Positions 1 to 10,938 of a DNA stretch of 57,999 nt are shown in pieces. The notes beneath the pieces were generated by a model that was not told the origin of the DNA, did no database searches, and worked only from the letters and a program-made list of their open reading frames with translations. Every line of letters starts with the position of its first letter. The stretch's first letter is position 1. A program made the translations under genes and the position numbers. Location of the stretch: NCBI GenBank assembly GCA_051453625.1, contig JBOZIK010000001.1:260394990-260452988 (forward strand), in the 5' to 3' direction. Origin of the DNA: Welwitschia mirabilis. Taxonomy: Eukaryota; Gnetophyta; Gnetopsida; Welwitschiales.

Positions 1-287
1 TTCATTTATCAATTTCTCTGTCCTAGTTTGCGCAATTTATGAATTGCTCTTTTCATAGTCATTATCATCACTACACTTTAAAACTCAAATCTAAGGATAA
101 TAACAAGCTTTATCTGAATTTTCATTTTCCATTTTAACATCTAAAAGATGATTTTTAGTGATCTAATGGTGGCCTCCCTGAGTTATCTAAATAAATAGTT
201 CTTTTTACATTATTGAATCAAATACACCATTTGAAGAAAGTTTCGTTGGATTGACGTCTTAAAATTAATTTGGTGTATAGGAACAAT

Positions 288-1005
288 AAGAAATTCGCGC
301 TTTTCTAAAAATTAAAAAATGCTCCAAAATTCTTTTGTAGAATTTTCTATGAATTCATCTTTTGTGTAATTGATAATCCAAAACCTGATTACTGTTTTGA
401 GTTTGAGAAGTAATTTCAGCTGACACCTCATTATCTTAATTCTAAAAGAATTATTATAATCTTCAAACAATTGGTAGCATGTATGTATAATTCAGTGATT
501 AAGTTTTAAGAATTTTAGAGTAGGGTTTAGCATAGAAATAAGGCCAAATAAATTTTGAATTTTTGAAGANNNNNNNNNNNNNNNNNNNNNNNNNNNNNNN
601 NNNNNNNNNNNNNNNNNNNNNNNNNNNNNNNNNNNNNNNNNNNNNNNNNNNNNNNNNNNNNNNNNNNNNAAAATAAATTAATCCACTCGAATGCTTAGGT
701 AAATGCATCAACCGATTCACAGAACATAATTGAATGACTCATGTTAAAGAAATTCGAGCTTTTCTAAAAATTCAAAAATGCTCCAAAATTCTTTTGTAGA
801 ATTTTCTATGAATTCATGTTTTGTGTAATTGATAATCCTGAACCTAATCACTATCTCAAGTTTGAGAAGTGAATTTAGCTAACACCTCATTATCTTAATT
901 CTAAAAGAATTATTTTAATCTTCAAATAATTGCCAGCATGTATGTATAATTTAGTGATTAAGTTTCAAGAATTTTAGAGTAGGGTTTAGCATAGAAACAA
1001 GGCCA
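288..1005. repeat. Direct duplication flanking a 100-N gap
   Basis: Bases 288-546 and 747-1005 are near-identical (about 259 bp each, same order and orientation) and lie either side of the 100-N gap at 570-669. The small differences are mostly single transitions. The placement suggests an assembly artefact such as unmerged contig ends or two haplotypes, although a true tandem duplication is possible. No gene was recognised in either copy. Confidence 0.85.
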
Positions 1006-1034
1006 NNNNNNNNNNGAATATGGCTAGAGAAAAT

Positions 1035-1355
1035 TCAACTGCACTCATACCTCCATTTGATGATCGTTAGCAATGCTTTTCTGTCAATCAAAACCACAAA
1101 CTCATCATCTATGATTTCTAAAGAATAGGAACTAGCAAAAAAAGAGAGATCAAACAACTCTAAAATTAAAGACTTAGAAGGTGAACATGGCATGCTGAGG
1201 CCTTCCAATCCTGATTGATAGTAGGAAAAATATTTAATAGACTTCCTCTGTATTTGGAGAAATCCCCTCNNNNNNNNNNGGATTTGGCTATTGGTGCTAC
1301 TTTGAGAAACAAAATTGGAAAAATGTCTTTTCTCCATTTGGAATATGCTATTCAT
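1035..1355 (-). CDS. Unrecognised open frame, fragment
   Basis: An open frame of about 106 codons on the minus strand, interrupted by a 10-N gap at 1270-1279. I do not recognise the product. The visible protein mixes hydrophobic and acidic residues (for example LELFDLSFFASSYSLEIIDD) and reads more like a real exon than the low-complexity frames nearby. There is no zinc-knuckle, RT or integrase motif, no identifiable neighbouring exon and no clear splice sites. It lies just downstream of the gap-flanking duplication. It could be a chance frame, a host exon fragment or an unknown part of a transposon. Confidence 0.2.
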   Translation of the reverse strand: MNSIFQMEKRHFSNFVSQSSTNSQIXXXXRGFLQIQRKSIKYFSYYQSGLEGLSMPCSPSKSLILELFDLSFFASSYSLEIIDDEFVVLIDRKALLTIIKWRYECS

Positions 1356-1632
1356 GAGGAAGCCAATTATTTCCTATATTAACAAATATATGCTTTCATA
1401 TGGCCTTTTTATGTATTGACTTAAAGGCCGTTAATTCACTGGAAGACTCTCAAACAAATATTAACATGAAGAATGCTTAAAAATAATTCTATGACAAGAA
1501 GTACATACAACAAAGAGAACATGTTCAAAACTTCAAATATAGAAATCAAAAACCTTTGATGTCAAAGTATTCTTTATCAGCTTCTTGATTTGTTAGGTTC
1601 AAAACAAGGTACGTAACAGGGCTTATTCTAGA

Positions 1633-1784
1633 AGGTTTGCCAATCTTTTTGCATTACTAGGTCAAATGAAAAATTTAAGTTGGCTTATTTACTAGGTTTG
1701 CCAAGCTTTTGGCATTACCAGGTTTAGATGAAGAATTTCAGTTGGACTTATTTGATAGGTTTGTTAAGATTTCCCAAACACATC
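1633..1784. repeat. Short tandem repeat, about 62-bp unit
   Basis: Units begin at 1633, 1694 and 1757, each starting AGGTTTG; the third is partial. The first two share a core of the form TTTGCCAA..TTTT.GCATTAC.AGGT followed by a GAA-rich segment and TTAAGTTGG- or TTCAGTTGG-like ends. The spacing is 61 and 63 bp. It precedes a hairpin-rich stretch. Confidence 0.7.
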
Positions 1785-1822
1785 ATCTTAGCATTGTTAC
1801 TAGTTTTCACCAACAGTGGGGT

Positions 1823-1938
1823 GCATAGGTCTAACTATGCACGAGTGAGTTGGATCACTCAACTAGGTAATAACCATTGCACTAGTGCATTATGCCATCA
1901 TGTGCAACCTGCTACAAGTGACCAACGATATCACTTGT
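1823..1938. repeat. Cluster of short inverted repeats
   Basis: Three perfect palindromic structures lie within 116 bp: GCATAG/CTATGC (1823-1840, 6-nt loop), the 12-bp palindrome TGCACTAGTGCA (1878-1889), and ACAAGTGA/TCACTTGT (1914-1938, 9-nt loop). The segment is less AT-rich than its flanks. Function is unknown. Confidence 0.6.
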
Positions 1939-2149
1939 GAAAGTGAAGTCTTTCATTATTCATCAAGAATAACTCTCTATAGTTTTTATAAGTAATAATG
2001 AAACATGATTTTGGACTTAAGAGCATCAAATAATATGATTAGCAATAAGGAATGCTACATGAAACTTGTGCCAGCCTCCAAAATCATCAAAGAACATGTA
2101 ATCATTAGCGATGAAAGGAAACTAAAAATAGGTTAGTTAGGAATTATGG

Positions 2150-3020
2150 AGCTACCCTTCCTCACCTTAATGAATATCTTTTATATTTTAAATTATGAGA
2201 TAAATTTAATATCAGTTCATGTTTATGGTTACAATTTTAAACTTATTAAAAATAAAAATGAATCATGTTACATTGTAAAAAGGGATCTGCAACATATTAG
2301 TATAGTCTAAGATGGCAGAATTTTATTTTATGTGTAAAAAGAGAAAATCATAAAACTCTTTTCACTATTGAAATAGATGAAGCAATGATCTACCATTACA
2401 ACATACAAACTTCAAAGTTCTCAAAAAATTATTCCAAGTAAGTGATGAAATTCCAAAACTCAAAAATATAGGGCTAAGCCATGAAGATTATCAGATGAAC
2501 AAAATACATCATAAGACATACCTAAATAATAGGAGAAAAAGAGCAAACATAAAACTCAAATTAACCTATAAAAAATTATATGGACCATTAGCTATTTCAT
2601 ATTTAAAAGAATAAAAGTATTTCCTCACTCTCATTGATGACTATAGTAGTATGTGTTTTGTTAATATTTCCTGTACTCTATTGTACTTCTACATAAACTA
2701 TTAACATTTAGGATAACAAAAGGATAAGAATTTTGAAAGATTCATTATCTAGTAATTAAAATATACTAAGCCATTGGGTATTTCTATTACTTAATTTTAG
2801 TAATGATCAATAATATTTTAGCTAGAACAACACTTCTGTATATGGGAAGAACCTACTAATTAAAGTAGCTATAAACCACTTGAATAAGAGTGTCAGATAT
2901 GTTTATAGTTTAGATTTTACATTTTCATGGGGTTGTCCTTTGGGTACTTTAGTTTTTTTAAAAATATCTAATTGTAAATGCATAATTATTCATGCTCTTA
3001 TAACCTTTCAAACTTATAGG
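2150..3020 (+). pseudogene. Decayed Ty1/copia pol fragment (GAG-pre-integrase and integrase)
   Basis: A Ty1/copia polyprotein remnant in several frames. Around 2188-2290 the frame reads LNYEINLISVHVYGYNFK, matching the copia segment upstream of the GAG-pre-integrase domain. At 2615-2660 it reads KYFLTLIDDYSSMCFVNI, the start of the integrase core, with the catalytic Asp of the IDDYS block still present. Stops and frameshifts interrupt it. Further on (about 2930-2960) a W-G-C-P string fits the integrase C-terminal region. No LTRs of this element are visible. It ends at element F, which inserted next to or into it. Family assignment rests on these motifs; the precise lineage is uncertain. Confidence 0.65.
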
Positions 3021-3025
3021 ATGGG

Positions 3026-4354
3026 TGTTTAAGGCTAGCTTTTATAAATAAAAAACTAGGTCCTTCATTGTAGAAAGGTTCCAATGTCATCCTCTCCTTA
3101 GGGATAATTCTAGTCAAAAGTAGTAAAATAATGTATACTAATTTAACAAAAATATTTACGCAACTTCAAGTCAAGAATGTTTCAAGGAGAAGAAATTCAA
3201 AAAACAAGAGCTTGAAAATGGAGATACCACTCAAGAACTAACACAAATGTTTCAAAAAAAGAAAAAAAGATAATTTGTGATATAATTAAGTTCCATTTTA
3301 AATCTGAATATGTCAAATTCATTGAAGCTTAAATCAAGGTGGAATTATCTCATTTATCACATGAGTAATGATGAGATCCTCCTACCACTCTAGATTATCA
3401 TAGACTATTCATAAACATAAAAAGTAGGAAATATATCCCAAGATCTAGCAGTTGACATTAAACTAGAAAACTAGAATATGAATAATAAAGATTTACTTGG
3501 ATATATTAATAACTTAATAAAATAAATATAGATTTATCTCAACCATTAGAAGTATAAATAATCACAACATAAAATCAAGAAATAAAATTTAAAGTCTTTA
3601 TTAGGAAAAATGGAATAGTGCACTACATCAAAGCATAAACCTTAAAAGAAACACCATGCTATCCTCAAGGCTAGCCCATTTTCAAAGGAGAAAAACTAGA
3701 AAGACATGATAGAAGAGCTCTTTTTCCAAGAATTATTACTCTCAAATACCAAAGATTATTACAAAGTGAGGCACTTGGGTCTTTTTATAAAGAAAGCTAG
3801 GGTTGGAGTGATTAGAGATTTTGTCTTGTAGTGTTTGAGGGGATAGTTGAGTTTCCATCTTCTAGCATTTAGTGAATTGATCATCATGATGAGTCCAACA
3901 CATAAACTTTGAAGTAAGATTCTCCACCAACCAATTCCACTACAACATTTCTCTATCCCTATTGTCAACTTTCATAGAATTGGTCATTTTATGGCTAAAG
4001 GTAATGGCTGATTTTGATATAGTAATTACCTGGACTCACAACTAGGAATGACTTACTTCTCCATGGCAAATCTAGGTTGTAAGTCTAGTGGTGATTCTCT
4101 TCAACTAAATAGCTCTGCTGTACATGTAACCAATGCCACCAATGTTTTCTATTAGGTCAGCTTCATTTTGTAAAAGTTGCTCCAAAATAACCTTTTTAAC
4201 TTGAAAATGTCATGGGAAAATAAATAAGCTCATGTATGACATAAAAAATAATAAGAGGACATATTTTTGTGATAAAATAGTTAAAATAATGTCTTTTCCT
4301 ATAATAAATTGCTTTAAAGTACTTGATATAATTGTTAATTTTTACATGTTAACA
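3026..4354 (-). repeat. 3' LTR of element F
   Basis: Read on the minus strand it starts TGTTAACATG at 4354 and ends TTAAACA at 3026, keeping the TG...CA ends. A TATA-like ATAAAAAG lies on the minus strand at about 3781-3788 and a poly(A)-type AATAAAG at 3596-3602. It aligns along its length with 9222-10555 and, less closely, with the LTR of element G (31738-32953). Confidence 0.8.
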
Positions 4355-5268
4355 CACCCCTCAACTAGGCTTTTACTAGTACCTTAGTAAAACGTTGATA
4401 AATAATGACTAACATGATAAAATTTCTAAGGGAAAGCATTTAAAAATTATGTGAGAATGATTTAAAAAAAAAATTCAGCCAATTTTGTGGAAAAAATGAG
4501 GCATTAAAAATAAATTTTAAGTGCAAATGCCATACCCCTCAAACTAAAGTTGAACTTTATCCTTAAAGTTTGAAAGATAGGAAAATTCAATGCAAGTTTG
4601 AGAATAAGTTGATATAGCATTAAAATGAAGATGCTTCATTACATGTCATTTTATTACAACTAGAAAAATGGAAAAGTGCAAAGCAATGCAGACTATACTA
4701 CAATGCAAAGAAAAAGAAAAGCTAATTGATGGAGTATTTTATAAGAAATCTCCAATTTCCAACCAATCTCTTCTTGCCAACATTTCGAATTTACTTTTCC
4801 TCAACAAAACATAAAGTGAAAAGTTAGTTCATAATAAAAACATTTCTGCCTCTTTGTATTTTTTCTCATAGAATGGGGGTGAGGTGAAAATGATAACGTG
4901 AATCAGCATGAAATAGAAGGAAACTCAACCATGTGGCTTATGAATAAAAGATACCAATTATCTAAGATAATAACCTTATTTATTAAAAATTTATAATTTA
5001 TAATTTGTTTAATGGAGCTAGATGTCATACAATTAAGGTATTAACTAAGGAAGCTTATGAAAATTCAAGAGTATTAGAGAATTTCTAAGTACAATTGTTA
5101 AAGAAAGAGAAACACAAAATATCTTTAATCCTCACCTTGATTTACTTTTTACTTTTTCTTTTACCATCATGCATGCCTTATTTTTTTCAAGAATTTTGTT
5201 CTTACTACACATCTAGTGATATGACACCTTTTTCCAAGAGTTAAGCATGTTGTACCTAAAGAATTCAG

Positions 5269-5427
5269 CATTGCAGTGCGAAGTGTCTATAGCCCTAATG
5301 TAACTAAATGTTCTCTAAACAAATCGTTGGAGTTGCATTCCAGTAAGTGTCCATGGCCCTAATGCAATTAGTTAACTAGAGTTACATTCTAGTAAGTGTC
5401 CGTGGCCCTGATGCAATTAGTTAACCA
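5269..5427. repeat. 49-bp tandem repeat in the 3' region of element F
   Basis: Two clear units start at 5332 and 5381 with a shared core AGTAAGTGTCC.TGGCCCT; a diverged unit lies at 5269-5310. The repeat sits between the gag-like part and the 3' LTR of F. Tat/Ogre elements are known to carry variable tandem repeats in this region. A further pair of short tandem units follows at 5594-5700 (periods of 27 and 33 bp). Confidence 0.7.
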
Positions 5428-6136
5428 AATAAAAATGATCAAAAATAAAAATGTAATTTTGGATAAGAGATTTTATTTTTATTTTTTCCCCACTTCTCAT
5501 ATAATTTTTTTTTTATATGTGCACTTATAGTGATTATTGGCTCATTAGCCTAGTTAAGAAATAATCTAATCCACATAAATGCTTGAAAATAAAAATTACA
5601 ACATGAAAGTAAAAAGTAAAAATTACAACATGAAAGTAAATGCAAATTTTAACAACATGACTCAAGATAAAAATGCAAACTTTAAAAACATAACTCAAGA
5701 TAAAAATAAAATTCTCTTAAAAAACATAAGTACATCTAATCACAACTAGAACTTGGGCTGATAAATAGATCACTTATTAAATGAGAGGTATGGATGGCTA
5801 GTGAGTTTTATGAAAAGTCTTATGAAATAGTATCATAATGGAAGGAGTGAGGTGTAAGATTTGAAAAGATTATGGCTTATTCTATCATATGGGTGGAATT
5901 TGGGGTTACCTAAGCAAAATGTTTAAGGTACTGATTATACAAGTGACAATATTTGGGTGGTTTTATGAGAGAGACATCAATAAGTAATAGTGGTTTTAAT
6001 GCATTTAAATTTTCCCATCCTAAATATAATCTATAAAGAAACAAATCTATGCTATAATTATGTAATAAAATTGAGATTTCCACATAGTAGAATTTTCTCT
6101 GTGATGCATGAAAAGAAGATCAGGATGATAAAGCCT

Positions 6137-6542
6137 ATGTGGATTAAACATGCAATGGATCTAATCTGATGATGTACCCTAAATTTGAAGATTATCCATA
6201 TAGATTTGCACACATTAGTTTATGAAATTGGATAAAACTTTAGTCATGCAAGTAGTAAAATCTATGTGTATAAGGTCTAAAAGAGTCCANNNNNNNNNNN
6301 NNNNNNNNNNNNNNNNNNNNNNNNNNNNNNNNNNNNNNNNNNNNNNNNNNNNNNNNNNNNNNNNNNNNNNNNNNNNNNNNNNNNNNNNNTATGTGGATTA
6401 AACATGCAATGGATCTAATCTAATGATGTACCCTGAATTGGGAGATTATCCATATAGATTTGCACACATGAGTTTATGAAATTGGATAAAACTTCAGTCA
6501 TGCAAGTAGTAAAGTCTATGTGTATAAGGTCTAAAAGAGTCC
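6137..6542. repeat. Gap-flanking duplication inside element F
   Basis: About 153 bp at 6137-6289 is repeated almost exactly at 6390-6542, either side of a 100-N gap (6290-6389). This is probably an assembly duplication. Confidence 0.85.
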
Positions 6543-6558
6543 ATCCTTTAGCTTATTA

Positions 6559-7055
6559 CTACCTTTTCAACATATCTTGCAATACATTATTTGGAGATAA
6601 ATATGAATGTGGATTGTCAACCACTAGATGAAATGATTTTTTATTAGGAGAGGCATATGCAATATTATTATAAAGTTCTACAACAAACGTTTTATCTTCT
6701 TCATTAAGACTTGAATCTTGCGAAAAAGACAATGATGAGATAAAATCACTCTGCTCATGAAGATTTTTAGAAGAAGGTAAGGATTTCTTATGTGATGGGA
6801 TTTGTGTAAGTTCTACTTCAACTTCCTCATCCTTATAAAGATTTCCATAGGATTCTTCTTCATGTGGTTGCTTATGAGATAAAGATAAAATGAACAAGTC
6901 TCATTTGTGGAAGTTTTGAGAAGGTAAAGGTTCTTCATATGATGAAACTTGTATGATTTTACCTTTAGCTTTTTCTTCCTGATAAGTTGGCTAGTTGCCT
7001 CCTCCTTGTGTAGTTGCTCAAACTTCATGTTGTCATTGATTTCTTTCACACTCAT
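6559..7055 (-). pseudogene. Gag-like open stretch of element F
   Basis: On the minus strand, 7055 to 6559 holds two overlapping open frames covering nearly 500 bp. The first part (VKEINDNMKFEQLHKEEATS) resembles the coiled segment found towards the end of Tat/Athila Gag. The second is a Ser/Glu/Lys-rich tail with repeated short acidic and SLPSS-like blocks and no recognised domain. A frame change of +1 is needed to join them, and one TGA interrupts the second. Its place downstream (minus strand) of the PBS of F supports a Gag C-terminal origin. No zinc knuckle or protease motif is visible. It could instead be a family-specific acidic protein of unknown role. Confidence 0.35.
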
Positions 7056-8295
7056 ATAGGATATGACTTACATATCTTCCATTAATTTATCTTCTAATCT
7101 ACATTGGTTGAATAAAGGGAAGGATGGAAGGGGTATTAAGGATTTTATTGGTGATTTTTAAAAATATTTATAGGATCTCTTCTAAGGAATTTGAGGTAGG
7201 GCAATAGTTATTAGAAGGAGAAATGTATTATGACAAGATGAAGTAATATGAAGGGTATTCATGATAAAAGGAAGAATAGAGATTAGAGGATGTAGATTCA
7301 AAATTCTCTTGGTAGCAATAAGGATTTACTCTAATTACACTAAGTGGTTGAATAAATCATAGAGGGATGTTTGAGTATTATAGTTAAGGTAATCTCTTAT
7401 AGTTCTCTGAGGTTAAATATAATCTTTTACAGTTTGTTTAAGTTAACAGTAACCAACAAAGTTATAGAGATTTTTTTGGTTCCAACAAAAATGTGTACTT
7501 TCAATGTTAGAATCCATTTGAGATTCAAAAAATATTTTATATAATCTATTGAAAGGATTATGTATCCAACCCATGTGACATTTTAGAGAGGGCCTAAAAG
7601 ACAAAGATGTTAAGAAGGTGAGATGAAAAATTATGTAAAATTTAAATGTAAAACTCACAGAACAATCAGTAGCACTAGTCAAGTCTATTAATAGTCTTAA
7701 TAGTTTGAGACAAAGCATTTAAAAAAAATTACACATTAAGTTCATGGCTGTGCAAATCGATTTTCATTATGTGAAATAGGAAATAATTAACAAAAACTAA
7801 AATAGCAGAGCTTTTGAGTGAAATAAAAACCTATAGAAACTCTAAGAAAAATGATTTATAGAAAACTAAAATGAAGACCAGAAATGTAATCTAGCGCATA
7901 TAATACTGAAAAAGAATCTACTGTAGAAAAACACAAAAAAGGAAAAAAAAGAAAGATGGCTCATTTTATGTTTTTATCAGTCTTGATTTCTTTGATTTTC
8001 TTAAGTTTCATTACTTTATCCCTCATCCAAGAGAAGTTGGGTAGCAAAACCTACATAAACTAGTTATCCCTACAACCATAAAGATTGATATAACAATAAT
8101 ATTTAGGTTAAAGTTAAAAAGTTTATAAAAACTTAAAAGACCTTGAAAAATAGACCTCTTTGAGTATCACTAGAAAGGACCATTATCAACCACTAGAGCA
8201 TACAAAAATCGAAAGAACTACAAAAATCTAAAAGCAAAACTAGACCAGTTTGGATATCATTGAAAATGGACCAATACTAACCACTGGAAAATGTA

Positions 8296-9836
8296 AGAAA
8301 ATGAAAAACACTAAAATCTATTATGCAAAAAAAGAAAAATTTATGTGTACCTAATGTAAAGCTACCATGCTATTATCTCCAAAAATGGCACTAAAAAGCT
8401 ATTTAAGGCTAGCTTTTACAAATAAAATCTAGGTGCTTCATTGTGAAAAGAGCCTAATGTCATTCTCTTCTTAGGGATATTTATGGTAGAAAATAATAAA
8501 ATAATGCACACTAATCTAGAAAAGGGATCTAACTAACTTCAAGTTGAAAATGTTCAAAGAAGAAAAAAGGTATCAAACAAGAGCTTGGAACTAGCCATAG
8601 CGCTTAAGAACTAATACAAATATTTTAACAAATGAGATAATTTCATTAGACAATATATTACAAATTCCACTCTAAATTTAAATATGTTAATCTCATTGAA
8701 GGTTGATTCATGGTGATATTATCTCATTCACCACATAAGTAGTGGTAAGATCCTCCTATCACTTTGGTTTATCATAGCTTACTCATATGCATGAAAAATA
8801 AAAAATATATCCTAAGATTCATCAAACAATATCAAACTATGAAACTAAAATATCAACAAGAAGGATTTACTTAAATATATTAAAAACTTGATAAAATAAA
8901 TATAGTGCATTTCAAGCATTAGAAGTATGGGATATATCATAACTTAAAAATCAAGAAATGAAACTAAAAGTCTTTATTATGAAAAATAGAATAGTGCACT
9001 ACATCAAAGAAGAAAACNNNNNNNNNNNNNNNNNNNNNNNNNNNNNNNNNNNNNNNNNNNNNNNNNNNNNNNNNNNNNNNNNNNNNNNNNNNNNNNNNNN
9101 NNNNNNNNNNNNNNNNNAGAAAATGAAAAACACTAAAATCTATTATGCAAAAAAATAAAAAGTTGTATGTGCCTACTGTAAAGCTACCATGCTATTATCT
9201 CCAAAAATGGCACTTAAAAGCTATTTAAGGCTAGCTTTTACAAATAAAATCTAGGTGCTTCATTGTAGAAAGATCCTAATGTAATTCTCTTCTTAGGGAT
9301 ATTTATGGTAGAAAATAATCAAATAATGCACACTAATCTAAAAAAGGGATTCAACTTCAAGTTGAGAATGTTCAAAGAAGAAAAAAGGTATCAAACAAGA
9401 GCTTGGAACTAGCCATAACGCTTAACAAATAATACAAATGTTTTAACAAATGAGATAATTCCATTAGACAATATATTACAAATTCCACTCTAAATTTAAA
9501 TACGTTAAGCTCATTGAAGCTTGATTCATGTTGATATTATCTCATTCACCACATGAGTAGTGGTAAGATCCTCCTCTCACTTTGGTTTATCGTAGCTTAC
9601 TCATATGCATGAAAAATAAAAAATATATCCTAAGATTCATAAAACAATATCAAACTATGAAACTAGAATATCAACAAGAAGGATTTACTTAAATATATTA
9701 AAAACTTAATAAAATAAATATAGATTCATTTCAAGCATTAAAAGTATGAGATATATCATAACTTAAAAATCAAGAAATGAAACTAAAAGTCTTTATTATG
9801 AAAAATAGAATAGTATGCTACATCAAAGAAGAAAAC
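8296..9836. repeat. Large gap-flanking duplication covering the LTR end and PBS of F
   Basis: About 722 bp at 8296-9017 matches 719 bp at 9118-9836, separated by 100 Ns (9018-9117). Both copies contain the LTR end and PBS, so one is probably redundant. Element F is therefore shorter than its coordinates suggest. Confidence 0.85.
9198..9215 (-). other. Primer-binding site of F (tRNA-Asp type)
   Basis: On the minus strand, just after the LTR end, the sequence resembles the Athila/Tat PBS TGGCGCCGTTGCCGGGGA. The duplicate copy at 8376-8393 reads TAGTGCCATTTTTGGAGA. Six of its seven differences from the reference are C-to-T or G-to-A. Confidence 0.65.
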
Positions 9837-10555
9837 TCAAACTTGTATAGGAAACACCATGCTAGCCTCAAATTTAGCCTTTTAAATGAGGAAAACTAGA
9901 AAGATATAATAGAAGATTTTTTCCTTAAAGGATGATTGCTCTCGAATGCCAAAGGCTATTACAAGTTAAGGCACTTGAGGGCTTTTTATAAAAAAGGCTA
10001 GGATTGGGGTGGTTGGAACTTTTGTCTTATAGTATTTGATGGGGTGGTTGAGATTTCATCTTCTAGTGTTTGGTGAAATAATTATGATGATGAGTTCAAA
10101 ATATGGAATTTGGAGTAGGATTCCTCCACCAACCAATGCCACCACCACATGTCTTTAACATCACCATTATTTTGTATACAATAAGTTATTTTATGATTGA
10201 AAGTAATAGTGAATTTTAATGTAGTAACTGATTGGGCTCATAATTGGGAACATCTTGCTTTTTCATGATAATTTTAGGCTATAAGTCTAATGGTAATTCT
10301 CTTTACTTAAGTAGCTTTATTGTAGAGATGATTACTGCCATCGACATTTTCCACTCAATCAACTTCATTTTGTGAAATTTGCTCTAAAAAAATCTTTATG
10401 GCCTAAAAATGTTAGGGGAAAATACATAAGCTCACGTATAGCATAAACAAGAATAGAAGACATATTTTTATGGTAAAAAAGATAAAATAATGTTTTTGCT
10501 TATAATAAATTAGCTTGAAAGACTTGATATAATTATCAATTTTTACATATTAACG
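9222..10555 (-). repeat. 5' LTR of element F
   Basis: The second LTR of F on the minus strand, starting at 10555 (CG in place of TG) and ending TTAAATA at 9222, where the partner LTR ends TTAAACA. It aligns with 3026-4354. It is followed on the minus strand by the PBS. Part of it is repeated at 8400-9017 by the gap artefact. Confidence 0.8.
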
Positions 10556-10876
10556 ATGAGATTAAAAACCAATTAATCCTATGTTTGTTTGTTAGGTGCA
10601 TGTTAAAAAATTAATTAATTTTTTCTTTATGATTCCTTATTCGGGTATGTATTTATTTTCCTTTATTAAGACATATATTTATTTTTTTGTTTACTTTTCC
10701 TTATTTAGGCATGTATATTATTAAGTAGATCCACCTTATATAAAGGATATGATCCTTTATAATGTAATCATTCATTTTCCAATTCCTCTTAATATAAGTA
10801 TGAGATTACCTTCTTTTCATTGCACTTGCTTTCTTTCTATCTGTAATAATTTTTTCCCCTTTGTTTTATAGATCAG

Positions 10877-10938
10877 ACAATCTCTATAACTTAGTGGTAA
10901 AACATCAATCTCATAATTTGAAAGTCATGTATTCCATC
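10877..10938 (+). repeat. tRNA-like remnant (SINE head or pseudo-tRNA)
   Basis: The stretch contains TAACTTAGTGGTAAAAC, resembling a Pol III A box, and CTCATAATTTGAAAGTCATG, resembling the anticodon and variable region of a Met(CAT) tRNA. The T-arm and B box are badly decayed, so it is not a functional tRNA. It could be a tRNA-derived SINE head. Confidence 0.35.

Larger units (their letters stand above)
3021..10560 (-). mobile_element. Tat/Athila-like LTR retrotransposon F, with target-site duplication
   Basis: A Ty3/gypsy-type element on the minus strand. Its 5' LTR is at 9222-10555 and 3' LTR at 3026-4354 (1334 and 1329 bp). A tRNA-Asp-type PBS follows the 5' LTR, and a G-rich polypurine tract (complement of 4355-4364) precedes the 3' LTR. 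The flanking 5-mers on the plus strand are ATGGG (3021-3025) and ATGAG (10556-10560), a target-site duplication with one G-to-A change. Internal sequence holds only a gag-like open stretch; I see no RT, RNase H or integrase. Length is inflated by two gap-flanking duplications (6137-6542 and 8296-9836). Confidence 0.75.

Noticed and set aside
3021-4359. GGGTG and CACCC at the two ends of the LTR 3026-4354 as a solo-LTR target duplication
   Set aside because: They are inverted relative to each other, not direct. The duplication pairs the outer ends of the whole element F instead.
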